From Streptomyces reniochalinae (GTDB lineage: Bacteria; Actinomycetota; Actinomycetes; Streptomycetales; Streptomycetaceae): DNA of 64,000 nt. Within the stretch, counting starts at the first letter, position 1. Every line of letters begins with the position of its first letter. Shown one piece after another: positions 7,376-15,672 of this stretch. The stretch is taken from contig NZ_QOIM01000023.1 of NCBI RefSeq assembly GCF_003323735.1, forward strand, positions 62,001 through 126,000, read 5' to 3'. The notes under the pieces were generated by a model. That model ran no database searches. It saw only the letters and a list, made by a program, of their open reading frames with translations, and had not been told where the DNA came from. Both the position numbers and the translations under genes were made by a program.

Positions 7376-8619
7376 ACCAGGCCTTCCAGTACGTCGGCGA
7401 GCGCGGTGACGCCCGCCGCACAGTCGTCCTCCTCGGCGGACTCGGCGGGTGCGTGCGAGACGCCGGTCGGGTTGCGGACGTACAGCATCGCCGTGGGCAC
7501 CGAAGCGGACAAAATACCCGCGTCGTGTCCGGCCCCCGTGGGCAGGACGGGGATGTCCTTCCCCAGCAGCGCGGCCATCCGATCGCGCAGCGCGTGGTCG
7601 AACTCGACCAGCGGTGTCGCCGACTCGCGTGTCACCCGTACGTCCACGCCGTCGCGGCCCCCGCGTTCGCCCGCCGCGCGTTCGATCTCGGCGACGAGGG
7701 AGGCCAGCGTCCCCTCGTCCGGCGCACGCGAGTCCAGCCAGCCCCTGACCAGGGAGGGGACGGCGTTGACGCCGTTGGGCTCCACCGCCACCTTGCCGAA
7801 GGTGGCCAGCGCGCCGGCCAGCCGTGCCTTCTTGCGGGCCGCGAGCACCGTGTTGGCGTAGGTGAGCATGGGGTCGCGGCGGTCCTCCAGGCGGGTGGTG
7901 CCCGCGTGGTTGGCCTCGCCGTGGAAGTCGAACCGCCAGCGGCCGTGCGGCCAGATCGCCGACGCGACCGCGAGCGGGTGGTCGGTCTCCGCCAGCGCGC
8001 GGCCCTGTTCGATGTGCAGTTCGACGAACGCGCCGATGCGGGCGAGCCGCTCGGGGTCGGGGCCGAGCGCGGCGGGGTCGTGCCCCGCCGCCTCCATCGC
8101 CCTGGGCAGGGTGGTCCCGTCCGCGTCGCGGAGGGCGTGGGCGCCCTCCGCCGTGAGGGACCCGGTCATCAGCCGCGAGCCCACGCAGGACAGGCCGAAG
8201 CGGGCGCCCTCCTCGTCGCAGAAGTTGACGATCGCGAAGGGGCGCGTGAAGGCGGTGCCGCGGCTGTGGAGTTCGTCGTAGGCGGCGAAGGCGGAGAGGA
8301 CGCCCAGCGGTCCGTCGAAGGCGCCGCCGTCGGGCACGGAGTCGAGGTGCGAGCCCGTCACGACGGCGTTCTCGGCGCTCTTGTCGCCGAACCACGCCCA
8401 CTGGTTCCCGTTGCCGTCGACCTCGTAGGCGAGGCCCCGGGACGCGGCCTGGGCGCGGAACCACTGACGGCACTCCTGGTCGGGCCCCGTCCACGCGAAG
8501 CGGCGGTACCCGCCCGATTCCGCCCTGCCGAGGGGCAGCAGTTCCTTCCACATCTGCTGGAAGGACGGCTGCGGTCCCGGCGGGTGAGGGCATCCCGGGT
8601 CGGAGGAGGCGGGGTCCAT
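7372..8619 (-). CDS. M20-family amidohydrolase in the hut operon
   Basis: A 415-residue M20/M28-type metallo-amidohydrolase of the allantoate amidohydrolase / N-carbamoyl-L-amino-acid hydrolase group. It shows the di-metal motifs GSHLDSVPDGGAFDGPLGVL, the NFCDEEGARF acidic pair, ELHIEQG and the C-terminal TGAGHDAGILS. Database labels would read allantoate amidohydrolase. Its place between hutU and hutF, with overlapping start and stop codons on both sides, argues for a histidine role. Because the operon has hutF but no classical hutG, I infer it removes the formyl group from N-formyl-L-glutamate. Substrate is not proven by sequence; allantoate or N-carbamoyl substrates remain possible. Confidence 0.88.
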   Translation of the reverse strand: MDPASSDPGCPHPPGPQPSFQQMWKELLPLGRAESGGYRRFAWTGPDQECRQWFRAQAASRGLAYEVDGNGNQWAWFGDKSAENAVVTGSHLDSVPDGGAFDGPLGVLSAFAAYDELHSRGTAFTRPFAIVNFCDEEGARFGLSCVGSRLMTGSLTAEGAHALRDADGTTLPRAMEAAGHDPAALGPDPERLARIGAFVELHIEQGRALAETDHPLAVASAIWPHGRWRFDFHGEANHAGTTRLEDRRDPMLTYANTVLAARKKARLAGALATFGKVAVEPNGVNAVPSLVRGWLDSRAPDEGTLASLVAEIERAAGERGGRDGVDVRVTRESATPLVEFDHALRDRMAALLGKDIPVLPTGAGHDAGILSASVPTAMLYVRNPTGVSHAPAESAEEDDCAAGVTALADVLEGLV

Positions 8620-10289
8620 CAGGCGTCTCCCTCGCGCATCGGGACGCGGACGCCGCGCTCGGCGGCGACCGCCTCGGCCTCGGGGTACCCCGCGTCGACG
8701 TGGCGGATCACTCCGGTACCGGGGTCGTTGGTGAGGACCCGGCGCAGTTTCTCGCCGGCGAGGGCGGTGCCGTCGGCGACCGTGACCTGCCCCGCGTGCA
8801 GGGAGCGGCCCATGCCGACGCCGCCGCCGTGGTGGAGGGAGACCCAGGAGGCGCCGGAGGCCACGTTGAGCATGGCGTTGAGCATGGGCCAGTCCGCGAT
8901 GGCGTCGGAGCCGTCGCGCATGGCCTCGGTCTCCCGGTAGGGGGAGGCGACGGAGCCGCAGTCGAGGTGGTCACGGCCCAGGACGAGGGGGGCCTGGAGC
9001 GCTCCGGAGGCGACCATGTCGTTGAAGCGTTCGCCGGCGGCGGCGCGCTCCCCGTAGCCGAGCCAGCAGATGCGCGCCGGCAGGCCCTGGTAGTGGACGC
9101 GCTCGCCGGCCAGGCGCAGCCAGCGGGCCAGCGACTCGTTCTCGGGGAAGAGGTCGAGCAGGGCACGGTCGGTGGCGGCGATGTCGGCCGGGTCGCCGGA
9201 GAGGGCCGCCCAGCGGAAGGGGCCCTTGCCCTCGCAGAAGAGGGGGCGGATGTAGGCGGGGACGAAGCCGGGGAAGTCGAACGCGCGGGTGTATCCGGCC
9301 AGCTGTGCCTCGCCGCGCAGCGAGTTGCCGTAGTCGAAGACCTCGGCTCCGGCGTCCTGGAACCCGACCATGGCCTCGACGTGGGCCGCCATGGACTCGC
9401 GCGCCCTGCGGGTGAAGTCGGCGGGCTTCTCGGCGGCGTAGGCGGCCATGTCGGCGAAGTCGACGCCGGTCGGCAGGTAGGAGAGCGGGTCGTGGGCGGA
9501 GGTCTGGTCGGTGACGATGTCGATGGGGGCGCCGTCGGCGAGCAGCTGCGGCAGCACCTCGGCGGCGTTGCCGAGCAGGCCGATGGACAGCGGGCGGCGG
9601 GCATCGCGGGCCTCGACGGCGAGGCGGAGCGCCTCGGCGGTGGTCTCGGCGGACACGTCCAGATACCCGTGTTCGATGCGGCGTTCGATGCGGGAGGGAT
9701 CGCACTCGATGACGAGGGCGACGCCGCCGTTCATGGTGACGGCGAGCGGCTGGGCGCCGCCCATCCCGCCGAGCCCCGCGGTCAGCGTGATCGTCCCGGC
9801 CAGCGAGCCGCCGAACCGCTTCTGGGCGACGGCCGCGAACGTCTCGTAGGTGCCCTGGAGGATGCCCTGGGTGCCGATGTAGATCCAGGACCCCGCGGTC
9901 ATCTGGCCGTACATGGTCAGGCCGAGCTGTTCCAGGCGGCGGAACTCCTCCCAGTTGGCCCAGTCGCCGACCAGGTTGGAGTTGGCGATCAGTACGCGCG
10001 GGGCCCACTCGTGGGTGGTCATCACGCCGACGGGGCGTCCCGACTGGACGAGCATCGTCTCGTCGCCGCGCAGGGTGCGCAGGGTGCGGACGATGGCGTC
10101 GTAGGAGGCCCAGTCGCGGGCGGCCTTGCCGGTGCCGCCGTAGACGACGAGCTTGTCGGGGTGCTCGGCGACCTCGGGGTCGAGGTTGTTCTGCAGCATC
10201 CGCAGTGCGGCCTCCTGCTGCCATCCGAGCGTGCTCAGCTCGCTGCCGCGCGACGCCCTGACCGGGCGTGGTCCTGCGGTGCTGGTCAT
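8619..10289 (-). CDS. hutU: urocanate hydratase
   Basis: A 556-residue urocanase, the second enzyme of histidine breakdown: urocanate to imidazolonepropionate with tightly bound NAD+ as electrophile. Conserved blocks are [14 protein letters not shown] near residue 45, [19 protein letters not shown] with the nucleotide-binding glycines, and [10 protein letters not shown] with the active-site region. Length equals the family norm. The ATG at 10289 has GAGGAGG upstream. First gene of the four-gene hut operon; its TGA overlaps the next ATG by one base. No hutH (histidine ammonia-lyase) is present here, so that gene must be elsewhere. Confidence 0.97.
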   Translation of the reverse strand: MTSTAGPRPVRASRGSELSTLGWQQEAALRMLQNNLDPEVAEHPDKLVVYGGTGKAARDWASYDAIVRTLRTLRGDETMLVQSGRPVGVMTTHEWAPRVLIANSNLVGDWANWEEFRRLEQLGLTMYGQMTAGSWIYIGTQGILQGTYETFAAVAQKRFGGSLAGTITLTAGLGGMGGAQPLAVTMNGGVALVIECDPSRIERRIEHGYLDVSAETTAEALRLAVEARDARRPLSIGLLGNAAEVLPQLLADGAPIDIVTDQTSAHDPLSYLPTGVDFADMAAYAAEKPADFTRRARESMAAHVEAMVGFQDAGAEVFDYGNSLRGEAQLAGYTRAFDFPGFVPAYIRPLFCEGKGPFRWAALSGDPADIAATDRALLDLFPENESLARWLRLAGERVHYQGLPARICWLGYGERAAAGERFNDMVASGALQAPLVLGRDHLDCGSVASPYRETEAMRDGSDAIADWPMLNAMLNVASGASWVSLHHGGGVGMGRSLHAGQVTVADGTALAGEKLRRVLTNDPGTGVIRHVDAGYPEAEAVAAERGVRVPMREGDA

Positions 10290-10324
10290 GTGGCCCTGCC
10301 TCCTCGACTCCAGCCGAATCAGGT

Positions 10325-10362
10325 CTATTCACTAACCATACGCAGTGAATAGATCTAGTCAA
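10325..10362 (-). promoter_or_regulatory. hut operon promoter overlapped by a large palindromic operator
   Basis: On the minus strand TTGACT (10357..10362) and TATGGT (10335..10340), 16 bases apart, form a housekeeping-type promoter. A palindrome covers its core: CTATTCACT at 10325..10333 and AGTGAATAG at 10344..10352, perfect over 9 bases each side with a 10-base spacer, and extendable with one mismatch. A protein bound here would block polymerase, so the operon is probably repressed by a dimeric regulator not encoded beside it. The rest of 10290..10673 shows no gene. Confidence 0.7.
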
Positions 10363-10673
10363 CGGGTGGTCGGGTACGAACCCGCTGGCGGACCGGACAC
10401 GGCGGCCCCGGACCTCCGCCGAACACCCCGCGCCGCACCCCGTGCGGCCCGGCCGCAGTGAACCAGCGGTGGGACAGCCGGAGGGACACGCGGCGGGTAG
10501 GGCCGCGCAGGACGCCGCCCGGCGCGGGAGCGGCCTACCGTCGTCCAAGAGCACCCCGGCGGTCCGCATACGGAAGCCACGCTCCGGGTACGGCACGTCA
10601 GCGCGCTCCGCACAGTCCGCACCACCCGCCTCCCTGGCCCCACGCTCACCCCCACGCAGCCCCGGAGAACGAC

Positions 10674-11387
10674 ATGTCGCAGATCCTTTTCGTGCTGACC
10701 GGCGCTCAGCACTGGACCCTCGCCGACGGCACCCAGCACCCCACCGGCTTCTGGGCCGACGAGGCGGTCGCCCCCTACGAGGCCTTCAAGGCGTCGGGCC
10801 ACCAGGTCGTCGTCGCCACCCCCGGCGGAGTGGTCCCCAGCGTCGACCAGACCAGCCTGTCCCCCGACGCGAACGGCGGACAGGACAACGCCGACCGGGT
10901 GGCCGCGGGACTCGAGACCTTCACCGAACTGGGACAGCCGCTGAGCATCGAGGACGTACGGATCGACAGCGGGGGCGGCCCGGCCGGCTTCGACGCGGTC
11001 TTCTACCCGGGCGGCCACGGCCCCATGGAGGACCTGGCCACGGACAGCGACTCCGGAACCCTGCTGGTGCGGACACTGGCGTCGGGCCGGCCGCTGGGCG
11101 TGGTCTGCCACGGCCCGGCGGCGCTGCTGGCCGCCCACACCCAGGAGGGTGCCAGCGCGGTGTACGGCTTCCGGCTGACCGGCTTCAGCAACGCCGAGGA
11201 GCAGCAGGCGGGCTTCGCGAACAAGGCGAAGTGGCTGCTCCAGGACCGGCTGGTCGAGGCGGGCGCCCACTTCGACGAGGGCGAGCCGTGGGCACCGCAC
11301 GTGGTGGTGGACCGCAACCTGGTCAGCGGCCAGAACCCCGCCTCCGCGGGCCCCGTGGCGGCGGAGATCATCAAGATGCTGGGCTGA
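10674..11387 (+). CDS. DJ-1/PfpI family (class I glutamine amidotransferase-like) protein
   Basis: A 237-residue protein of the DJ-1/PfpI superfamily, in the Hsp31-like size class. The nucleophile elbow is VVCHGPAALL, with Cys at about residue 143, and YPGGHGPMEDL precedes it. Members act as glyoxalase III, deglycase-type or chaperone/protease proteins in the cytoplasm. The ATG at 10674 has GGAGA upstream; an open frame extends further left without similarity. It is a monocistronic unit divergent from the hut operon. The exact reaction cannot be told from sequence. Confidence 0.88.
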   Translation: MSQILFVLTGAQHWTLADGTQHPTGFWADEAVAPYEAFKASGHQVVVATPGGVVPSVDQTSLSPDANGGQDNADRVAAGLETFTELGQPLSIEDVRIDSGGGPAGFDAVFYPGGHGPMEDLATDSDSGTLLVRTLASGRPLGVVCHGPAALLAAHTQEGASAVYGFRLTGFSNAEEQQAGFANKAKWLLQDRLVEAGAHFDEGEPWAPHVVVDRNLVSGQNPASAGPVAAEIIKMLG

Positions 11388-11398
11388 GCTGCCGTCAG

Positions 11399-11418
11399 CC
11401 GGCCGCCCGGAGGGCCGG
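11399..11418. terminator. short hairpin after the PfpI-like gene
   Basis: CCGGCC (11399..11404) pairs with GGCCGG (11413..11418), 12 bases after the stop codon. It is a modest stem without a T-run. Confidence 0.35.
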
Positions 11419-11544
11419 ATAGATGGGACCTCTGCCTCCGTACCGGAAGCTCAAAGCCGGTCGCCGCGCGCGCTCTTGACACTCCCGCACCTCTCTCGGA
11501 CGCTTTCATCGGATGTCCGTGTCCGAGAGGGGGAGGGCCCGTGA

Positions 11545-11913
11545 GGTCTGGGCGCCGACGGACGCGGCACCGTCACCGCCGCGGACGTGGAGACCGGGCA
11601 CAGCTACGCGGACGAGGGCTCCTACCGCTCGCAGCGGCGCACCACCGTCCGCGGCACCGCCTACGTCACCACGGCCCGAGGCGGCCGCACGGGCCTCAGC
11701 TTCACCGGTGAGGCCGATCCCGGCACCTCCTACCGGCTCACGGTCGGCTCGCGCTCGCGGACCGTGACCGGACGCGCGCTGATGTCGGGCGAGCCGCTGT
11801 CGTTCTCGCTGCCCCGCGGCCGTGTCGTACCGGTCACCCTCACCCGGGCCCATCCGGCCCATCCGGGTGAGGACCTAAAGGCGCGGGTGCGGCGCCTCAC
11901 CCTGACGCCGTAG
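11545..11913 (+). pseudogene. possible C-terminal remnant of a secreted beta-rich protein
   Basis: The frame is open from 11545 to the TAG at 11911..11913 and encodes about 120 residues rich in Thr, Arg, Ser and Gly with alternating hydrophobics (for example TGLSFTGEADPGTSYRLTVG). This suggests a beta-sandwich segment. There is no convincing start: the GTG at 11587 lacks an RBS and the frame before it is open only to a nearby stop. I read it as the tail of a lost gene, but a short real gene is possible. I do not recognise the family. Confidence 0.3.
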
Positions 11914-11980
11914 CCGGCGGGCCGTCCGCCCGGGCGCAGGCGGCGGAGGTCAGGGGGTCTCCGCGGCGCACGTCGCGGGG

Positions 11981-13159
11981 TCAGGACGCCTGCGGGGCGC
12001 GGCCGTGCCAGTCGACGCACATCAGGACGGCGTCGTCCTGGAGCGGCGCCTCGCCCCGGTAGGCGGCGAGTTCGCGCAGCAGGGCGACGGGTACCTGGGC
12101 CGCGGGCAGGAGCTTGTGCGCGGCCAGGGCGCGGGCCAGTGAGCGGTCGCCGTACTTCTCGCCGCCGCGTCCTGGGGTGTCGTAGACGCCGTCGCTGCCG
12201 AACAGCAGCCGGTCACCGGGCAGCGCCGTGAAGTGCTCCTCGGTGTAGACGGTGTCCTCGAACATGCCGAGCGGCAGCTGGCTGTCGAAGGAGAGGGTGT
12301 CCACCGTGCGGCCGCCGCGCAGCCGCCAGGTGCGCGGCGAGCCCGCGTCCACCACCGCGACGACTCCGGTGGCCAGCTCGACACGCAGCAGGAGCACCGA
12401 GACGTAGGCGGAGCCCTGGTACTGCGCGTAGACGGCCTGGTCCGCGAGCGTCGCCTGCCCTGCCAGGTCCAGTCCGGCGCGGCGCGCGTTGCGCAGCGCG
12501 TTGGTGGCGAGGTTGGTCAGCAGCGCGGCCTCCATGCCCTCGCCCATGCCGTTGGTGAGGGCGAGCGTCAGATAGCGCTCCGAGGCCTCCCAGTCGAACC
12601 CGTCACCGAAGATCGCGTACGCCGGCTCCAGGTGTGCGCCGACCTCGAACTCGGGGCGGACGCAGGCGCGCCCGGGCAGCAGCTGCCACTGCATCTCCGC
12701 CGCGAGTGTGAGCCGGGTGGCGCGGCGGGCCAGCAGGAACAGGTCGGTGTCCCGTCCGGCGACGAGGACCTCGTGCCCGAGGACCTCGCACAGCTCGCGC
12801 AGCTCCGGCAGCAGGTCGCGGGGGTCCTTCGAGCCGGGCAGCCCCACGGACAGCGTGCCGAGCCGGTCGCCGCGCGCCGTCAGGGGGAGGTGGACGACGA
12901 TTCCGTCACCGGTCTGACTGGTGACGTACGGTTCCTGGGCACCGAACGCGCGCCCCTGCGGACTGTCGTGCACGGACACCGCGTCCTCGTCGGCCGGACA
13001 TCCGTTCACTCGCCGCAGCGACGTCATGCTGTAGTCGATCATGCGGAGCTCGACGGAGTCGGCGCCGTACCCGGCCCGCAGCTCGTCGGCGAGGGCGGCG
13101 GCCAGGTCCTGCGGGGGCGCGGTGCGCAGCCTTTGCTGCACAGCGGCGAATCGGTCCAC
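11981..13159 (-). CDS. GAF-SpoIIE (PP2C-type) protein phosphatase
   Basis: A 392-residue protein. Residues ~1-150 look like a GAF-type sensor domain. Residues ~165-385 form a SpoIIE/RsbU-type PP2C serine phosphatase, the class that dephosphorylates STAS antagonists and so releases alternative sigma factors. Expected catalytic motifs are present in altered form: FGDGFDW for the usual GDwyD, and GSDGVYD near the C-terminus is intact. The central block reads TNGMGEGMEAA where a metal-binding Asp normally precedes xxGHG, so activity may be reduced. The GTG start at 13159 has AGGA upstream. Monocistronic; the STAS protein at 126..524 is one plausible target but nothing here proves it. Confidence 0.85.
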   Translation of the reverse strand: MDRFAAVQQRLRTAPPQDLAAALADELRAGYGADSVELRMIDYSMTSLRRVNGCPADEDAVSVHDSPQGRAFGAQEPYVTSQTGDGIVVHLPLTARGDRLGTLSVGLPGSKDPRDLLPELRELCEVLGHEVLVAGRDTDLFLLARRATRLTLAAEMQWQLLPGRACVRPEFEVGAHLEPAYAIFGDGFDWEASERYLTLALTNGMGEGMEAALLTNLATNALRNARRAGLDLAGQATLADQAVYAQYQGSAYVSVLLLRVELATGVVAVVDAGSPRTWRLRGGRTVDTLSFDSQLPLGMFEDTVYTEEHFTALPGDRLLFGSDGVYDTPGRGGEKYGDRSLARALAAHKLLPAAQVPVALLRELAAYRGEAPLQDDAVLMCVDWHGRAPQAS

Positions 13160-13465
13160 GACGGTCCTGATCTGTGCGGGGCTGGCGAGGACCCCGACGG
13201 GGATCGCGACCGCTCAGCCGAACTTCCGTGCCACGTTCCGTGAAGCCGTCACCGTATCGCAGTCAGGTGCCCGGCAGCCCGGCGTCCGCTCCGGCGTCGT
13301 GCCACCCCGCGCCGCCCGCCACCCCTACGGACAGCCACCCCTGCGGATGGCGTCGCGGAAGAGTGCCGCGCCGTCCGCGATGAGTTTTCCGCCTCCCTCC
13401 GGTCCCTCTTTCCGGCACCGGTGCACTGGGCCCGGCGGCCTGGGACGTGCGGGAGGCAGCACACC
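13160..13465. other. intergenic region with no gene seen
   Basis: This 306-base gap separates the divergent phosphatase and VOC genes and should hold both promoters. I see no clear promoter match, repeat or coding frame. Confidence 0.5.
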
Positions 13466-13876
13466 ATGAGCGAGACGACGGAACCGGGCAGCCCCCGGGT
13501 GGGCGGGACCGTGCTGGGCAGCACCGACCCGAGGAGGCTGTGGGAGTGGTACCGGGACGTGTTCGCCCCCGGCCTGACACGGGACGGCGCCGAGGACGGG
13601 GGCCCGGTGCGGCATCTGCGACTGGGCGGCACATACGTCGTTTTCGAGGCCCGTGACGACGTGGGCCGCAAGTCCGTCGAACCGGGCCGCGTGCTGGTCA
13701 ACTTCGAGGTCACCGACATCCGGGAGATGGAGCGGCGGCTCGACGCCCAGCTCAACCCGCGCTGGATCCGCCCGGTCGAGACGGTCGACGAGCACGTACT
13801 GCTGGGCACCCTGGAAGACCCGGACGGCAACTACGTCCAGCTCTGCGACACCACCGCCGACGGCACACCCGCCTAG
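13466..13876 (+). CDS. VOC-superfamily (glyoxalase/bleomycin-resistance fold) protein
   Basis: A 136-residue single vicinal-oxygen-chelate domain. The fold signature runs from GTVLGSTDPRRLWEWYRDVF to the C-terminal LGTLEDPDGNYVQLCD, where the Glu/Gln-type metal ligand strand lies. Such proteins are dioxygenases, isomerases, or antibiotic- or metal-binding proteins. The ATG at 13466 has GGGAGG nine bases upstream. The next gene starts 7 bases after its stop, so the two are probably cotranscribed. No specific substrate is suggested. Confidence 0.85.
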   Translation: MSETTEPGSPRVGGTVLGSTDPRRLWEWYRDVFAPGLTRDGAEDGGPVRHLRLGGTYVVFEARDDVGRKSVEPGRVLVNFEVTDIREMERRLDAQLNPRWIRPVETVDEHVLLGTLEDPDGNYVQLCDTTADGTPA

Positions 13877-13883
13877 CACCGCC

Positions 13884-14567
13884 GTGTTCCGTCAGGAGGA
13901 GGACGGCGGACCCGCAACGGATGCCGGGCGCCGCGGGGACGCCGCCGAACAGGCGGCCGAACTGCTGCGCCGCGCGGTCGGATACGCGCTGGCGACCGCC
14001 CAGTGCGTGACCCCCGCACTGCTGGGGCACCCCACCCCCTGCGCCGCCTGGGACCTGGGCGCCCTGCTGACCCATGCGGACGACTCCCTGGCGGCACTGC
14101 ACGAAGGCATCACCGAGGGCGCCGTCACGCTCCATCCGCACGCCCATGGGCCGGGCCCGGCGACGGTCACGGCCCCGGACCCGGACCCCGCGGCCGCGTT
14201 CCGGCAGCGCGCGGCGCGCATGCTGGGCGCCTGGGCCGCCGCACGTCCCGGCGTCAGGATCGTCGCGGTGGCCGACGCGCCCCTGACGGCGACGGCCCTC
14301 GCGCTGACCGGCGCTCTCGAACTCGCCGTGCACGGCTGGGACATCGCCTGGTCCACCGGGTACCCCGAACGCGCCGTGCCGGGGCCCCTGGCGTCCCGCC
14401 TGCTGCCGGTGGCCCGCCACCTGGTCCCGCACGACGGCGCCCGCCACCCCCTGTTCGGACCGCGCCTGCCCCTGCCCGTCGACGCGCCGGCCGCCGACCG
14501 GCTGCTGGCCTTCCTGGGCCGAGCACCCCACGCGCGCGCCCCCGCCCCCGTTCCCGACGGCGGATAG
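13884..14567 (+). CDS. TIGR03086-like / maleylpyruvate isomerase-fold protein
   Basis: A 227-residue protein of the DinB/maleylpyruvate isomerase-like group (TIGR03086). Typical are a helical N-terminus, the segment TPCAAWDLGALLTHADDSL with the metal-binding His, and ALELAVHGWDIAWSTG, whose HGWD is the family hallmark. Many members are mycothiol-linked transferases or isomerases, but most are uncharacterised. The GTG at 13884 is the only reasonable start in the frame and lacks a clear RBS, so expression may depend on coupling to the VOC gene 7 bases upstream. It ends just before a fragment on the other strand. Confidence 0.78.
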   Translation: MFRQEEDGGPATDAGRRGDAAEQAAELLRRAVGYALATAQCVTPALLGHPTPCAAWDLGALLTHADDSLAALHEGITEGAVTLHPHAHGPGPATVTAPDPDPAAAFRQRAARMLGAWAAARPGVRIVAVADAPLTATALALTGALELAVHGWDIAWSTGYPERAVPGPLASRLLPVARHLVPHDGARHPLFGPRLPLPVDAPAADRLLAFLGRAPHARAPAPVPDGG

Positions 14568-14577
14568 CCGGACGGGT

Positions 14578-14680
14578 CAGGGCACGTGGGCGCACTCCGT
14601 CAGGATGCGGCGCACCCGCCGGCCCAGCGCCTCGTACAGCGCCCACCCCCGCGGGGTGGCGCCCAGCCTCGCCTGTTCCC
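14578..14680 (-). pseudogene. short coding remnant downstream of the RpiR gene
   Basis: On the minus strand, in frame with and just after the RpiR stop, the sequence encodes about 34 residues containing RLGATPRGWALYEALGRRVR before a TGA at 14578..14580. The pattern resembles the end of a small winged-helix regulator or acetyltransferase. There is no start codon of its own, so it is a probable gene remnant. Family not identified. Confidence 0.3.
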
Positions 14681-14690
14681 CCCTCGGCGC

Positions 14691-15542
14691 TCACTCCGCG
14701 AAGAGGCCCCGTTCGCTCGCCCGCGCGTCGAACTCCTCCAGGCGGGCCTGCGCCTCAGGGAGGCCGTCGCACATCGCTTCGAGCAGGACGCGGCCCAACA
14801 GCATGGGGGCGCAGGCCGTGTCGAAGGCGAGGCCGGTGCCGACGGCCGCGGGCAGCAGCAGGTCGCCGGGGCCGGCGACGGGCGCGAAGGCGCTGTCCGC
14901 GACGGTGATCACGGCCAGCCCCGCCTCCCTGGCCCGCTCCAGCGCCTCGACCGTCTCGCGAGGGTGGCGGGGCAGCGCGAAGCACATCAGCACGCTCGCG
15001 CCGGCGCGCACGCAGCCGTCGATCCTGTCGACGAGCATCGAGCCGCCCTCGGTGAGCAGCCGCACGTCGGGGTGGACCTTGGCGGCGAAGTAGGCGAAGC
15101 CGCCGGCCTGGGCCGCCGCGGCCCGCAGCCCGAGGACGGGCAGCGGGCGGGAGGCGGCCAGCAGCCTGCCCGCGCGTTCGACGGGTGCCGGGTCCTCCAG
15201 CAGCGCGGCCAGGTGCCGCAGGTTCTCGATCTCGGCGTGGACCGCCTGCTGGTACTCGTTGAGCCCGCCGGGATCCTCGCCTCCCGCGGTGGACTCCGTC
15301 CCCTCCTGCGGTGCGCTCTCGCGCAGGTGACGGCGGAGTGCCGGGTAGCCGTCGAACCCGAGCGCCACGGCGAACCGGGTGACGGACGGCTGGCTGACCC
15401 CGGCCAGCTCGGCCAGCTCGACGCTGGAGAGGAAGGGCGCGTCCCCCGCCCTGCGGACCATGCAGTGGGCGATGCGGCGCTGGGTCGGGGTCAGCCGGTG
15501 TCCGTCGAACAGTTTCAGCAACCGCGCGCTCGCGCCGCCCAT
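14691..15542 (-). CDS. RpiR-family (HTH-SIS) transcriptional regulator
   Basis: A 283-residue regulator. Residues ~10-80 form the RpiR helix-turn-helix, with VELAELAGVSQPSVTRFAVA as recognition unit. Residues ~115-265 form a SIS phosphosugar-binding domain, including VLGLRAAAAQAGGFAYFA and MCFALPRHPRETVEALE. The ATG at 15542 has GAGG six bases upstream. It lies directly downstream of, and on the same strand as, a sugar ABC operon, so it is the obvious candidate regulator of that operon, responding to a sugar phosphate. A perfect 16-base palindrome sits just upstream of its start. Confidence 0.88.
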   Translation of the reverse strand: MGGASARLLKLFDGHRLTPTQRRIAHCMVRRAGDAPFLSSVELAELAGVSQPSVTRFAVALGFDGYPALRRHLRESAPQEGTESTAGGEDPGGLNEYQQAVHAEIENLRHLAALLEDPAPVERAGRLLAASRPLPVLGLRAAAAQAGGFAYFAAKVHPDVRLLTEGGSMLVDRIDGCVRAGASVLMCFALPRHPRETVEALERAREAGLAVITVADSAFAPVAGPGDLLLPAAVGTGLAFDTACAPMLLGRVLLEAMCDGLPEAQARLEEFDARASERGLFAE

Positions 15543-15573
15543 CCCGCACCTCGCATTCAGCCCGCTCCTCCCG

Positions 15574-15589
15574 TGCATAATCCTATGCA
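15574..15589. promoter_or_regulatory. palindromic operator before the RpiR gene
   Basis: TGCATA, ATCC, TATGCA form a perfect 6-4-6 palindrome about 32 bases upstream of the RpiR start. RpiR proteins are often autoregulated, so this is a plausible own operator. Confidence 0.5.
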
Positions 15590-15672
15590 GCCAGAAGGTA
15601 CCGCGGCAAGGCGGACGCCGGGGCCTGGTGAGGGCGTGAGGTCGCAGGTCGGGGGTCGGGGTCGGGAAGGCG

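Noticed and set aside
4778..7861. Very long open frame on the plus strand opposite the hut genes
   Set aside because: It is antisense to three genes with clear catalytic motifs. Its composition (Gly, Arg, Val, Asp rich) is the usual shadow of GC-rich coding DNA.
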